This document shows positions 25,895 through 34,795 of a DNA stretch of 44,245 bases, in pieces. Made by a program: the position numbers and the translations under genes. The notes under the pieces are model-generated. The model saw only the letters and a program-made list of their open reading frames with translations. It made no database searches and was not told where the DNA came from. Source of the DNA: Desulfobulbus propionicus (lineage in GTDB: Bacteria > Desulfobacterota > Dissulfuribacteria > Dissulfuribacterales > DYOW01). The stretch spans positions 1 through 44,245 of the forward strand of contig DYOW01000006.1 in assembly GCA_020720325.1 (NCBI GenBank), in the 5' to 3' direction. Numbering within the stretch: the first letter of the stretch is position 1; the number at the start of each line of letters is the position of its first letter.

Positions 25895-28011
25895 TAAAGC
25901 ATGGATACTGGGTCAATATCAAATTCTACCCTGACAGAACCTTTTTTAAATTTTGAAATTTTTGGATAAATCATATCTAATGACCTTAAAAAAAGATTAT
26001 TTGACATGACCTTAATCATAATTTGCCATCTGAAACGATTATCTATCCTGTTAATAGGTGAAGGTGAAGGTCCAAAGAGAGTCATGCTATCATTAAAAAT
26101 ATCCATTTTTTTTATTTTTTCTATTTCAATAAGGGAATCTAAAGCAATTTTTTTTACGGCTGGCTCAGATTTGCCTGAAAACAAAATGAGCAAAATTTTT
26201 TCAAAGGGAGGATAACCATATTTTTTTCTTTTTGTGATTTCAAAATTATAAAAATCATTATAGTTTTGGTTTATGGCAAAATTAATAACCTGATTATTGG
26301 GATTATATGTTTGAATAATTACCTTGCCTGGTTTTTCACCCCTGCCAGATCTGCCTGATACTTGTGAAATTAATTGGAACGCCTTTTCAGAGGCATTAAA
26401 CTCTGGCAAATTAAAGGAAAAATCAGCCATTAAAATGCAAACAAGGGTTAAATTTGGAAAATCATGACCCTTGGTAACCATCTGGGTTCCAATAAGTATA
26501 TCAGTTTCCTTGTTTCTGAATTTATCCAAAACATTTTCAAGCCTGTTTTTTGAAGTAATGACATCCCTGTCCAGTCTGTCAATTATAGCTTTGGGAAAAA
26601 TGCCGGTTAATTCCATCATTATTCTTTCGGTTCCATATCCTGTTGATTTTATAGTAAGGGATTTGCATCTGGGGCAAAGTGGCAGGGATGGTTTTTCATC
26701 GCCGCAATAGTGACACCTGAGAACACCTTCAGTTTCAATATTTTTAATTTTTTTATTTATTGATTTATGCCATGTATAAGTTACAGAACAATTGGAGCAG
26801 GTAAAAACAAATCCGCAGTCTTCACAAAAAATATAAGTGGCAAAACCTCTTTTATTGAGAAAGATTAAAACTTGTTCCTTATTTTCAAGGGTTTCATTTA
26901 TGGAATCATATGTAGTTTGATTAAGCCAGTAAGGTAGGGTATCATTTTTTTCTGAGATGTTTTTTTTATCAACAATAGTTACAGAAGGAAAACCGCCTTT
27001 TCCAATCCGTTTGGTCAGGGAGATTAAAGAATATTTGCCAACTAATACATTATAATTTGAGGAGATTGAAGGAGTGGCAGAGCCAAGTATAACTGTAGCA
27101 TTTTCCTTTTGCGCCCTGACAATTGCAAGATCTCTTGCATTATATCTGAATCCATGATCCTGTTTGTAAGAAGGGTCATGCTCCTCATCAACAATTATTA
27201 GGCCAATATTTTGCATAGGTGTAAAGATAGATGAACGAGTTCCTATTACAATGGAAGTATTTCCTTTTCTTGCGTTGTTCCATGAAGATAATTTCTGGGG
27301 ATTTGTTAAGCCGCTGTGAAATACTGCAACATTATTAAATCTGTTCATAAACCTGCTGACAATCTGAGATGTCATGGCAATTTCAGGAACCATAACAAGA
27401 GCATTTTTTTTTGTTTCAATACATCTTTTTACTGCATTAATATACACTTCTGTTTTGCCGCTTCCAGTTACACCAAAGAGAAGAAAAGGTGAAAATTTTT
27501 TTTTTGAAAGTGTCTGGTCAACCTTCTCAAGGCAAATTTTTTGTTCGTCTGTTAAAAGAGGTGGATTTTCGATCCATTTTATAAAATCAGGTGTGATGTC
27601 CTTTTTTTCTTTATTTTTCTCAAATGATTTTATTATTTTATCGATTGCCTTTTTGGTGGAAGAAAAAACATCAGAGGGGAGAGCTTCCTCAAAGACCATA
27701 CCTAACGGATGGCAATAATATTTTGAAGCCCATTCAATGAAATCCACAAAAGATATCGGAATAATGGGTTTATCATCAATAATATTATAAAGGGTTTTTA
27801 TTTCAATTCCCTGTGAGATGTTATTAATAATTTTAGGGTCAGAAAGTCCAAAAGAAATTCCAACAGCAGGGATCTTTCTGCCTTTTAAAGGGACAAGCAC
27901 ACGGCATCCCTTTTGCGGTATATCTGAGTTTTCGGGAAGTTTATAAATTAAAGGCGCATCAACAGGTATTGGTAAAATTACATTAATATACTTTGAATAG
28001 TTATCCTTCAA
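25894..28011 (-). CDS. priA: Primosomal protein N', replication restart helicase
   Basis: PriA recognises stalled forks and D-loops, unwinds the lagging arm and reloads the replisome. It is 705 residues, family length. The N-terminal 3'-binding domain is followed by Walker A GVTGSGKTEVYIN near residue 180, Walker B VDEEHDPSYKQ, and motif III GSATPS. The zinc-binding insert has four cysteine pairs (CEDC, CSNC, CHYC, CPRC). Motifs V and VI are GTQMVTKGHDFP and QVSGRSGRG. The start overlaps the end of galU by 11 bases. Confidence 0.96.
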   Translation of the reverse strand: MKDNYSKYINVILPIPVDAPLIYKLPENSDIPQKGCRVLVPLKGRKIPAVGISFGLSDPKIINNISQGIEIKTLYNIIDDKPIIPISFVDFIEWASKYYCHPLGMVFEEALPSDVFSSTKKAIDKIIKSFEKNKEKKDITPDFIKWIENPPLLTDEQKICLEKVDQTLSKKKFSPFLLFGVTGSGKTEVYINAVKRCIETKKNALVMVPEIAMTSQIVSRFMNRFNNVAVFHSGLTNPQKLSSWNNARKGNTSIVIGTRSSIFTPMQNIGLIIVDEEHDPSYKQDHGFRYNARDLAIVRAQKENATVILGSATPSISSNYNVLVGKYSLISLTKRIGKGGFPSVTIVDKKNISEKNDTLPYWLNQTTYDSINETLENKEQVLIFLNKRGFATYIFCEDCGFVFTCSNCSVTYTWHKSINKKIKNIETEGVLRCHYCGDEKPSLPLCPRCKSLTIKSTGYGTERIMMELTGIFPKAIIDRLDRDVITSKNRLENVLDKFRNKETDILIGTQMVTKGHDFPNLTLVCILMADFSFNLPEFNASEKAFQLISQVSGRSGRGEKPGKVIIQTYNPNNQVINFAINQNYNDFYNFEITKRKKYGYPPFEKILLILFSGKSEPAVKKIALDSLIEIEKIKKMDIFNDSMTLFGPSPSPINRIDNRFRWQIMIKVMSNNLFLRSLDMIYPKISKFKKGSVRVEFDIDPVSML

Positions 28012-28876
28012 TTTGTTTAATCAGATTTTGGAGATATTTTTTGAAACTTGAACCAACTTCAGGATGCGCAAGGGCATATTCAACAGTTGCCTTTAAGTAA
28101 CCAAGCTTATCTCCTGCGTCAAATCTTTTTCCCTGAAATTCATATGCATAAATGGTTCTTTCCTTGCACAGAATATTAAGAGCGTCTGTAAGCTGTATCT
28201 CACCGCCTATTCCAGGTAATGTCCTTGAAAGACAACTGTAAATCTCAGGTCTAAGCACATATCTTCCTATAATTGCAAGATTTGATTTAGTGACGCCTCT
28301 TTTGGGTTTTTCAATAAGTTTTTCAACCTTGTGAAGACCGGGAGCAACCTCAACAGCTTCAACAATACCATACTGATGAGTTTCTTCCTGTGGGACTCTC
28401 TGAACCGCCACTATGGATTCTTCATATTCATCAAATATTTTTAACATCTGATATGCGCATGGAACATCTGAATCCACAAGGTCATCACCAAGAAGAACCG
28501 CAAAGGGTTGATTTCCCACAACAGGTTCAGATGCCTTTACTGCATGACCAAGACCAAGGGGTTCTTTTTGTCTTACTGAAACAAGGTCAATAAGTCTTGA
28601 TATACCTCTTACTTCTCTTAAAAGGTCAAGCTTGCCTTTTTGAGCAAGAAATGTCTCAAGTTCAAAGGAATAGTCAAAATGGTTTTCAATGGCAGATTTA
28701 CCTGCTGCTGTAATAAAGACAATTTCTCTTATTCCTGAGGCAACCACCTCTTCAACGATATATTGAATTGTTGGTCTGTCAACTATAGTTAGCATCTCTT
28801 TGGGAATCGCCTTTGTTGCAGGGAGAAATCTGGTGCCAAGACCAGCAACCGGAAGCACAGCTTTTTTAATTTTCAT
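28001..28876 (-). CDS. galU: UTP-glucose-1-phosphate uridylyltransferase
   Basis: GalU makes UDP-glucose for envelope polysaccharides. It is 291 residues. The nucleotide-binding opening is VLPVAGLGTRFLPATKAIPKEML, in two runs around the GLGTR loop; EMLTIVDRPTIQYIVEE, LGLGHAV, LLGDDLVD, VEKPK-like EKLIEKPK and GKRFDAGDKLGYL follow. A CAGGAG ribosome binding site lies five bases before the ATG. It leads the galU-priA-polyferredoxin run and diverges from dapA over a 164-base AT-rich gap. Confidence 0.95.
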   Translation of the reverse strand: MKIKKAVLPVAGLGTRFLPATKAIPKEMLTIVDRPTIQYIVEEVVASGIREIVFITAAGKSAIENHFDYSFELETFLAQKGKLDLLREVRGISRLIDLVSVRQKEPLGLGHAVKASEPVVGNQPFAVLLGDDLVDSDVPCAYQMLKIFDEYEESIVAVQRVPQEETHQYGIVEAVEVAPGLHKVEKLIEKPKRGVTKSNLAIIGRYVLRPEIYSCLSRTLPGIGGEIQLTDALNILCKERTIYAYEFQGKRFDAGDKLGYLKATVEYALAHPEVGSSFKKYLQNLIKQIEG

Positions 28877-29040
28877 AAAAACTCCTGATATATTTTTATA
28901 AAATTAACATAAAAATTTTAAATTAATATACCCTTGAAAAAAATTAAAAAAAATTTTTTATAATAAAAAAAGGTTTTTTTCTTGCCTTTTTTAAGAAAAA
29001 ATATAAAAATATAGTGATATAATTATAAAGGGAGTTTCTT

Positions 29041-29964
29041 ATGGCATGTAAAAGTAAAAAATGTAATTCATCATCTGGGATAATGGATAAGATCAAGGGT
29101 TCTATTGTAGCTATTGTCACTCCTTTTAAGGACGGAAAACTTGATGAAGAAGGTTTGAAATCCCTTATAGAATGGCATATTGAGAGCGGAACACACTGTA
29201 TTGTTCCATGTGGAACAACCGGTGAATCAGCGACCTTAAGCTATGAAGAGCATGAAAAGGTGGTTGAAATAACAATAAAGACTGTAAATGGCAGGGCGCC
29301 TGTTATTGCAGGAACAGGTTCAAATTCCACAGAAGAAACAATCATGCTTACAAATCATGCAAAAAAAGCAGGCGCAGACGCAGCCCTTTTAATTACACCA
29401 TATTATAATAAGCCAACCCAGGAAGGTCTTTATCTGCATTTTATAAAAATTGCAGAATCCTGTGAATTTCCAATGATTCTTTATAATGTTCCAAGCAGAA
29501 CAGCTGTGAATATGCTTCCTTCCACTGTTGCAAGATGCGCTCAGAATCAGCATATAATCGGAATCAAAGAGGCGACAGGTGATTTAAAACAGGTTACAGA
29601 GGTGATAAGACAGTGTCCCGAAGACTTTATTGTGCTTTCAGGAGATGATTTTACCGCGCTTCCTTTGATGGCAGTTGGCGGAAAGGGAGTAATCTCTGTT
29701 GCGGCAAATGTTATGCCTTCTGATATGTCAAAGCTTATGGATTTGGCGCTTGCCGGAAAATATAAAGAAGCAAGGGAGATTAACGAAAGGCTTTTCCCTC
29801 TTTATGAATCTTTATTTTTTGAGACAAACCCAACTCCTGCAAAGACAGCATTAAGTCTTATTGGTAAAATATCATCCCCTGAGGTAAGATTACCTTTGGC
29901 TCAGATGTCCGATGCAAATATAGAAAAGTTAAAGAAGGTTATTTCATCTTATAGTTTAATATAA
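29041..29964 (+). CDS. dapA: 4-hydroxy-tetrahydrodipicolinate synthase with short Cys-containing N-terminal extension
   Basis: DapA condenses pyruvate and aspartate semialdehyde, the first committed step to lysine and DAP. It is 307 residues, against about 292 usual. The core starts with GSIVAIVTPF. PCGTTGESATLSYEEH, LYNVPSRT and the Schiff-base lysine in GIKEATGD are present. The extra 14-18 residues (MACKSKKCNSSSGIMDK) hold two cysteines. AAGGGAG at 29028-29034, six bases before the first ATG, supports the long start; the internal ATG at codon 15 has no such site. It begins the dapA-dapB-FAH-dapL run. Confidence 0.94.
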   Translation: MACKSKKCNSSSGIMDKIKGSIVAIVTPFKDGKLDEEGLKSLIEWHIESGTHCIVPCGTTGESATLSYEEHEKVVEITIKTVNGRAPVIAGTGSNSTEETIMLTNHAKKAGADAALLITPYYNKPTQEGLYLHFIKIAESCEFPMILYNVPSRTAVNMLPSTVARCAQNQHIIGIKEATGDLKQVTEVIRQCPEDFIVLSGDDFTALPLMAVGGKGVISVAANVMPSDMSKLMDLALAGKYKEAREINERLFPLYESLFFETNPTPAKTALSLIGKISSPEVRLPLAQMSDANIEKLKKVISSYSLI

Positions 29965-29989
29965 TTTATTGAGAAAATTCGGAGGTTTT

Positions 29990-30799
29990 ATGATAAATGC
30001 CATTGTTGCCGGCGCAGGCGGAAGAATGGGAGGGCGGATAATTGCAAATATTCTGGAGACAGAAAGAATCCGGGTTAAAGGCGCGTTTGAACATGCAGCT
30101 CATCCGTTAGTGGGACAGGACGCAGGAATTGTCGCTGTGGGCAAGGAAATAAAAGTAAAGATTTCACCTGATTTAAAATCTGTGATTCACGAAGGTGATG
30201 TAATAATAGATTTTACCCATCCTGATGCATCTTTGGAGCATATAAAAATTGCCCACGAGTTTAAAAAACCCATAGTGGTTGGAACAACAGGCATAACTCC
30301 TGTTCAAATCCAGGATATATCTAAGGTTTTTAAGGATATACCTTGCGTTATAGCCCCTAATATGAGTGTGGGAGTTAATCTTTTATATAAATTAATTGAC
30401 CTTACCACAAGGGTTCTTGGTGATGACTATGACATAGAGATTGTTGAAGCTCATCATAGAATGAAAAAAGATGCTCCAAGCGGCACTGCCCTGCAACTTG
30501 CAAGGGTTGCTGCCAATGCAAGGGGCAAAAGTCTTGAAGAAGTGGGTGTTTATGAAAGAAAAGGCATGATAGGCGAGAGAAAAAAAGGTGAAATAGGTCT
30601 TCAGACTATAAGGTGTGGTGATATTGTGGGAGAACATAATGTTATGTACGCCACAATTGGAGAACGCATAGAGCTGGTTCACAAGGCCTCAAGCAGGGAT
30701 ACCTTTGCAAAGGGAGCCATAAGGGCGGCGTTATGGGTTTATGACAAAGATCCTGGTCTATATAATATGCAGGATGTCTTAGGATTAAAAGATATTTAG
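29990..30799 (+). CDS. dapB: 4-hydroxy-tetrahydrodipicolinate reductase
   Basis: DapB reduces the DapA product to tetrahydrodipicolinate with NAD(P)H. It is 269 residues from the ATG at 29990, which follows GGAGG by five bases; an earlier TTG at 29969 would add a non-conserved leader. AGAGGRMGGRI is the nucleotide-binding loop. DFTHPDASLEH, VGTTG and APNMSVGVN follow. EAHHRMKKDAPSGTA has the catalytic histidine and lysine. It lies 25 bases after dapA. Confidence 0.95.
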   Translation: MINAIVAGAGGRMGGRIIANILETERIRVKGAFEHAAHPLVGQDAGIVAVGKEIKVKISPDLKSVIHEGDVIIDFTHPDASLEHIKIAHEFKKPIVVGTTGITPVQIQDISKVFKDIPCVIAPNMSVGVNLLYKLIDLTTRVLGDDYDIEIVEAHHRMKKDAPSGTALQLARVAANARGKSLEEVGVYERKGMIGERKKGEIGLQTIRCGDIVGEHNVMYATIGERIELVHKASSRDTFAKGAIRAALWVYDKDPGLYNMQDVLGLKDI

Positions 30800-30817
30800 A
30801 GTTTTTATGGAGTATTT

Positions 30818-31579
30818 ATGCTTTTAGTAAGATTTCAAACTAAGGAAAAGAAAACACCCCTTTATGGAATTTGGGCAGAAAACCACGTGACAGTGATAGT
30901 TTCAAGCCCATTTGAGGGAATGATTGTGGGGACAAGTGAAAAATATGATGTAAATGACATTGTAATTTTACCTCCGTGCGAACCAACAAAGATTGTCGCT
31001 GTTGGTTTAAATTGTAAAAATCATGCGGCGGAAATAAACATGAAACTTCCAGATGAGCCGTTAATTTTCATAAAACCTCCTTCATCTGTCATCGGCCCGG
31101 AGGATACAGTAAAACTTCCAAAACAAAGCAGTCATGTTGAATATGAGGCTGAACTTGGCATTATAATATCTGAAAGATGCAGAAATGTGTCAGAGGACAA
31201 GGTAAAAAGATATATACTTGGCTATACATGCGCAAATGACATAACCGCAAGGGATCTCCAGAAAAAGGATGGCCAGTGGACCAGGGCAAAGTCATTTGAT
31301 ACTTTTTGTCCTTTAGGTCCATTTATTGCCGATAATATCAATCCCTGTGATGCCAAGATAACCTGCCATGTTAACGGGGAAAAGAGGCAGGATTTTACCA
31401 CCGCAACCCAGAACTTCAATGCCTTTTTTCTTGTAAGCTTTATTTCCCAGATTATGACCCTTGAGCCTGGCGATGTAATTTTAACAGGAACTTCAGTGGG
31501 GGTTGGCAAATTAGATGCGGGAGATGAAGTTATAGTAAACATCAAGGGCATCGGAGAATTAAAAAATAAAATAGCATAG
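30818..31579 (+). CDS. Fumarylacetoacetate hydrolase-family protein
   Basis: This 253-residue member of the FAH superfamily includes acylpyruvases, oxaloacetate decarboxylases/tautomerases and HHDD isomerases. VGLNCKNHAAE, EPLIFIKPPSSVIGP, EYEAELGIII (metal-binding acids) and CANDITARDLQ, then KSFDTFCPLGP and GDVILTGTSVGVG, are family signatures. It sits between dapB and dapL, 18 bases after dapB and 17 before dapL. A role in clearing oxaloacetate enol or a reactive keto acid beside lysine synthesis is inference; the true substrate is unknown. Confidence 0.88.
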   Translation: MLLVRFQTKEKKTPLYGIWAENHVTVIVSSPFEGMIVGTSEKYDVNDIVILPPCEPTKIVAVGLNCKNHAAEINMKLPDEPLIFIKPPSSVIGPEDTVKLPKQSSHVEYEAELGIIISERCRNVSEDKVKRYILGYTCANDITARDLQKKDGQWTRAKSFDTFCPLGPFIADNINPCDAKITCHVNGEKRQDFTTATQNFNAFFLVSFISQIMTLEPGDVILTGTSVGVGKLDAGDEVIVNIKGIGELKNKIA

Positions 31580-31596
31580 AAAAAGGGATTTTAAAT

Positions 31597-32760
31597 ATGA
31601 ATTTTGCTAAATCAGACAGGCTGAGCCAATTACCACCGTATTTATTTGTAGAGCTTGACAGGAAAAAGGCAGAGGCAATTTCAAAAGGCGTTGATGTTAT
31701 TGATTTGGGAATTGGCGATCCTGATCTTCCCACACCTGATTTTGTTATTGAAAAAATGATTGAATCCATTAAAAATTCTGAAAATCACAGATATCCTTCG
31801 TCAATGGGTTCAAAAAAATTCAGAAATGCAGCGGCATCATGGTGCAAAAAAAGATTTGGATTGGAATTTGACCTCGAAACACAGGTTGCATGCCTTATTG
31901 GTTCAAAAGAGGGAATAGCGCATTTTCCAATTGCCTTTTTAAATCCAGGCGATGTTGTTCTTGTTCCAACCCCTGGTTATCCTGTTTATCATATCGGGAC
32001 ATTGTTTTGTAATGCGCAGACATATTTTCTCCCGCTTCTCGCAAAGAATAATTTTTTACCTGACCTTGATTCAATACCAGAGGATATTCTAAAAAAGGCA
32101 AAGATTTTATGGCTTAATTATCCCAATAATCCCACCGCAGCCATAGCCCCTGATGAATTTTACAAAAAAGCAATAGAATTTGCACATAAAAACAATATTA
32201 TTATATGCCATGACGCTGCCTACAGTGAAATGACATATGACGGATATGTCGCCAAATCATTTTTTGAATTTGATGGAGCAATGGATGTTGGCATAGAGTT
32301 TCACTCACATTCAAAGACATATAATATGACTGGCTGGAGGATTGGTTTTGCAGTGGGCAACAATGAGCTTATCGCAGGACTAAAACATGCAAAATCCAAT
32401 GTGGATTCAGGGCAGTTTAATGCCGTTCAGGAGGCAGGCATCGCAGCCATGGAAAGCGACGGAACATTTGTAAATGAAATGAAGGCGGTTTACACCAGAA
32501 GAAGGGATGTTTTTGTTAATAGTCTTCGTGATATAGGCCTTAATGCCCCATTTCCAAAGGCAACTTTTTATGTGTGGTGTCCTGTGCCTGAAAATTTTAC
32601 CTCTGCAAGTTTTTCATCTTTTGCGCTTGAAAAGGCTGGCATTGTTTGCACCCCAGGAAATGGTTTTGGCGACCCAGGAGAGGGATATGTAAGATTTGCG
32701 CTTACAGTATCTGAAGCACGTTTAAAAGAGGCTGTGGAAAGGCTTAAAAAAGAGTTTTAA
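31597..32760 (+). CDS. dapL: LL-diaminopimelate aminotransferase
   Basis: DapL converts tetrahydrodipicolinate directly to LL-diaminopimelate using glutamate, bypassing the succinylated or acetylated intermediates. It is a 387-residue fold-type I PLP enzyme. GIGDPDLPTPD, GSKEGIAHFP and LNYPNNPTAA are present. The PLP lysine is in SHSKTYNMTGWR, and the substrate arginine is in GEGYVRFALT. Close relatives include other aspartate aminotransferase-like enzymes, but the dapA-dapB context and GSKEGIAH favour DapL. Confidence 0.92.
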   Translation: MNFAKSDRLSQLPPYLFVELDRKKAEAISKGVDVIDLGIGDPDLPTPDFVIEKMIESIKNSENHRYPSSMGSKKFRNAAASWCKKRFGLEFDLETQVACLIGSKEGIAHFPIAFLNPGDVVLVPTPGYPVYHIGTLFCNAQTYFLPLLAKNNFLPDLDSIPEDILKKAKILWLNYPNNPTAAIAPDEFYKKAIEFAHKNNIIICHDAAYSEMTYDGYVAKSFFEFDGAMDVGIEFHSHSKTYNMTGWRIGFAVGNNELIAGLKHAKSNVDSGQFNAVQEAGIAAMESDGTFVNEMKAVYTRRRDVFVNSLRDIGLNAPFPKATFYVWCPVPENFTSASFSSFALEKAGIVCTPGNGFGDPGEGYVRFALTVSEARLKEAVERLKKEF

Positions 32761-32790
32761 GTCTAAGATTTACAATACGAAATTTTAGGC
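32761..32790 (+). terminator. Possible hairpin after dapL
   Basis: GTCTAAGATTT (32761-32771) can pair with AAATTTTAGGC (32780-32790) using two or three G-T pairs around an 8-base loop. It starts at the base after the dapL stop. The following T-rich stretch is interrupted, so termination would be partial. The stem is AT-rich and could be chance. Confidence 0.3.
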
Positions 32791-32816
32791 TTATGATATT
32801 ACTTTTCTTAATTTAA

Positions 32817-33332
32817 TTGTTAAAACAGGTTTTTATAGGCATTGGTTCAAATCTGGGAGACAGATTTGAGAATATCCAAACAGCAATAAAAAAGATAGGT
32901 GAACTTGAGCGAACAAAGGTCTTAAGAGTCTCACCATTTTATGAAACAATTCCTGTGGGATTTGAAAGCGTTAATCTTTTTCTAAATGGCGTTATTGAGA
33001 TAGAAACAGATTTGATTCCATCCCTGCTCCTTGAAAAACTTTTGCTTATTGAAATAAAACTTGGCAGAACCCGAGAGGCTAACCAGGGATATTTTGACCG
33101 TCCCATAGACCTTGACATACTCATTTATGATGACTTAATATTAAAGTCAGAGGAATTAATTATTCCTCATCCTGAAATATCAAAAAGGCTTTTTGTCCTG
33201 ACGCCCCTCAGGGATTTATGTCCTAACCTGATAATTCCGGAATTAAATAAAAATATTAATGAATTATATCTGAAAGCAGTCAATGACAAATCAAATCAGG
33301 ATAAACATCTAAGGATTATTGAAATTGTTTAG
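32817..33332 (+). CDS. folK: 2-amino-4-hydroxy-6-hydroxymethyldihydropteridine pyrophosphokinase
   Basis: FolK transfers pyrophosphate from ATP to the pterin in folate synthesis. It is 171 residues, a little longer than the 160 typical. IGIGSNLGDRFENI opens the fold. SPFYETIPVG and GRTREANQGYFDRPIDLDIL supply the pterin and metal site, including the DxD pair. An in-frame stop lies immediately before the TTG at 32817, so TTG must be the start, without a good ribosome binding site. Its end overlaps the next small gene. Confidence 0.93.
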   Translation: MLKQVFIGIGSNLGDRFENIQTAIKKIGELERTKVLRVSPFYETIPVGFESVNLFLNGVIEIETDLIPSLLLEKLLLIEIKLGRTREANQGYFDRPIDLDILIYDDLILKSEELIIPHPEISKRLFVLTPLRDLCPNLIIPELNKNINELYLKAVNDKSNQDKHLRIIEIV

Positions 33333-33579
33333 AATAATTGTATTTTTTCTGATATTATATCTGTTATATTTAACAGCAAAAAAGCTTATACGGTATTTTT
33401 TTCATATTGAATCACTGGAAAAAGACAAAAAAAATGACAGAAGTGACGGGATAACCGAACTTGTTAAGTGTTCTGTCTGCGAAACATTTATATCAAAAGA
33501 CCTGACAATCAAAGAATATAAAAATAATGAGCTTTATTATTTGTGCAGCAAGGCTTGTCAGGAGAAATTTAAGGGATAA
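33319..33579 (+). CDS. Small membrane-anchored four-cysteine (zinc ribbon-like) protein
   Basis: This 86-residue protein has one N-terminal membrane helix (IIVFFLILYLLYLTA) and a soluble tail with two cysteine pairs, CSVC and, about 30 residues later, CSKAC. The tail resembles short PP0621/YHS-like metal-binding modules. It overlaps folK by 14 bases. The start is a TTG at 33319, or another TTG at 33325 that is better spaced from AAGGA at 33311. Function unknown. Confidence 0.7.
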   Translation: MKLFRIIVFFLILYLLYLTAKKLIRYFFHIESLEKDKKNDRSDGITELVKCSVCETFISKDLTIKEYKNNELYYLCSKACQEKFKG

Positions 33580-34148
33580 TGCAAAATTTTTTTCATACTA
33601 AATATATGGAAGTTGCAATTGAAATGGCTGGAAATGCCCTTAATGCAGGTAATTTTCCTGTTGGAGCAATAATTGTTGCAAATGATGAAATTGTTGGAAA
33701 GGGTTTTAGAGAAAATGCCTCTGGTGAATCAGACAATGAGCTTGACCACGCTGAAGCGCTTGCTTTAAAGGATTGGTTGAAAAATAAAAGAAAAGGTTAT
33801 GGAACAGAATTAATTGCTTATTCAACGCTTGAGCCATGCCTTATGTGTTTGGGAGCGTTAATAATTAATGGAATTGACACCATAGTTTATGCAGTTGAAG
33901 ACCCTATGGGCGGGGCCTGCGGAAGTGATTTTAATTGTATTAAATCAAACTATCAGGGGCAAGCAAGAGAAGATAATCTTTACATAAACAATAGGCCTGT
34001 TATAATTTCGGGTGTGAGCAGGCTTAGCTCCTTAAAATTATTTCATGAATTTTATAAATCAGGAAAAATTTACCTTAGAGACACTGTTTTGGGAATTTTT
34101 TTGATGAAAGAAGGATCTAAGCTTTGGGGAGAATGGCCTCAATTATAA
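33579..34148 (+). CDS. Nucleoside/tRNA-adenosine deaminase-like protein
   Basis: This 189-residue cytidine deaminase-like fold protein is close to the TadA/guanine deaminase group. Zinc ligands are H57 in DHAEA, with proton-shuttling E59, and C87 and C90 in EPCLMC. It is longer than TadA (about 150-170), with an added C-terminal segment ending LWGEWPQL. DPMGGACG after the zinc site is unlike canonical TadA and nearer general nucleoside deaminases. The substrate is therefore unsure. Its ATG overlaps the last base of the preceding stop. Confidence 0.82.
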   Translation: MQNFFHTKYMEVAIEMAGNALNAGNFPVGAIIVANDEIVGKGFRENASGESDNELDHAEALALKDWLKNKRKGYGTELIAYSTLEPCLMCLGALIINGIDTIVYAVEDPMGGACGSDFNCIKSNYQGQAREDNLYINNRPVIISGVSRLSSLKLFHEFYKSGKIYLRDTVLGIFLMKEGSKLWGEWPQL

Positions 34149-34201
34149 TATCAAAGACAGCAATATATCTGAAAAAATAAAATTTAAGCGAGTAAAAATT
34201 T

Positions 34202-34777
34202 ATGAAGGTTTTAGCCCTTAACGGCAGCGCAAGAAAAGATGGAAATACTGCCCTGCTTATTCATTACGCATTAACTGAGCTTGAAAAAGAAGGCATTCAA
34301 ACAGAATTAATGCAGCTTGCAGGGGAAGAAATCCGGGGCTGCATGGCTTGTTATAAATGTTTTGAGAAAAAAGACTCCAAATGCTCAATAGTGAAGGATG
34401 TGGTAAATGACATCATAGCAAAAATCATTGAGGCAGACGGGGTAATATTTGGCTCACCAACATATTTTGCAAATGTATCTGCTGAATTAAAGGCAGTAAT
34501 TGACAGGGCAGGCATGGTTGGAAGGGCAAATGAAAAGTTGTATGCGAGAAAGGTGGGCGCTGCGGTGGTTGCTTTGAGACGCGGCGGTGGAATTAATGTT
34601 TTTAATGCCATTAATCAGTTTTTTTTGATAAGCGAGATGATAGTTCCAGGCTCTATTTACTGGAATATGGGATTTGGCAGAAATATCGGCGAGGTGGAAA
34701 AGGATGAAGAGGGAATTAAAACCATGCAGGCGCTTGGAATAAACATGGCATGGCTTTTAAAAAAATTAAATTCGTAA
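34202..34777 (+). CDS. NADPH-dependent FMN reductase/flavodoxin-fold oxidoreductase
   Basis: This 191-residue flavin protein has LALNGSARKDGNTALL, the FMN phosphate loop, and IFGSPTYFANVSAELKAVIDR, typical of iron-sulfur flavoprotein-like NAD(P)H:FMN reductases. CMACYKCFEKKDSKC has four cysteines in a spacing close to Isf-type cluster motifs, so an Fe-S cluster is possible. It lies between the deaminase and recN in the same direction. Electron partner unknown. Confidence 0.85.
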   Translation: MKVLALNGSARKDGNTALLIHYALTELEKEGIQTELMQLAGEEIRGCMACYKCFEKKDSKCSIVKDVVNDIIAKIIEADGVIFGSPTYFANVSAELKAVIDRAGMVGRANEKLYARKVGAAVVALRRGGGINVFNAINQFFLISEMIVPGSIYWNMGFGRNIGEVEKDEEGIKTMQALGINMAWLLKKLNS

Positions 34778-34795
34778 ATTAATTAGGGTTGTCAC

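Noticed and set aside
29018-29023. TATAAT as the dapA promoter
   Set aside because: An extended -10 is visible (TGATATAAT), but it would start transcription inside the ribosome binding site, leaving almost no leader; not counted as a feature.
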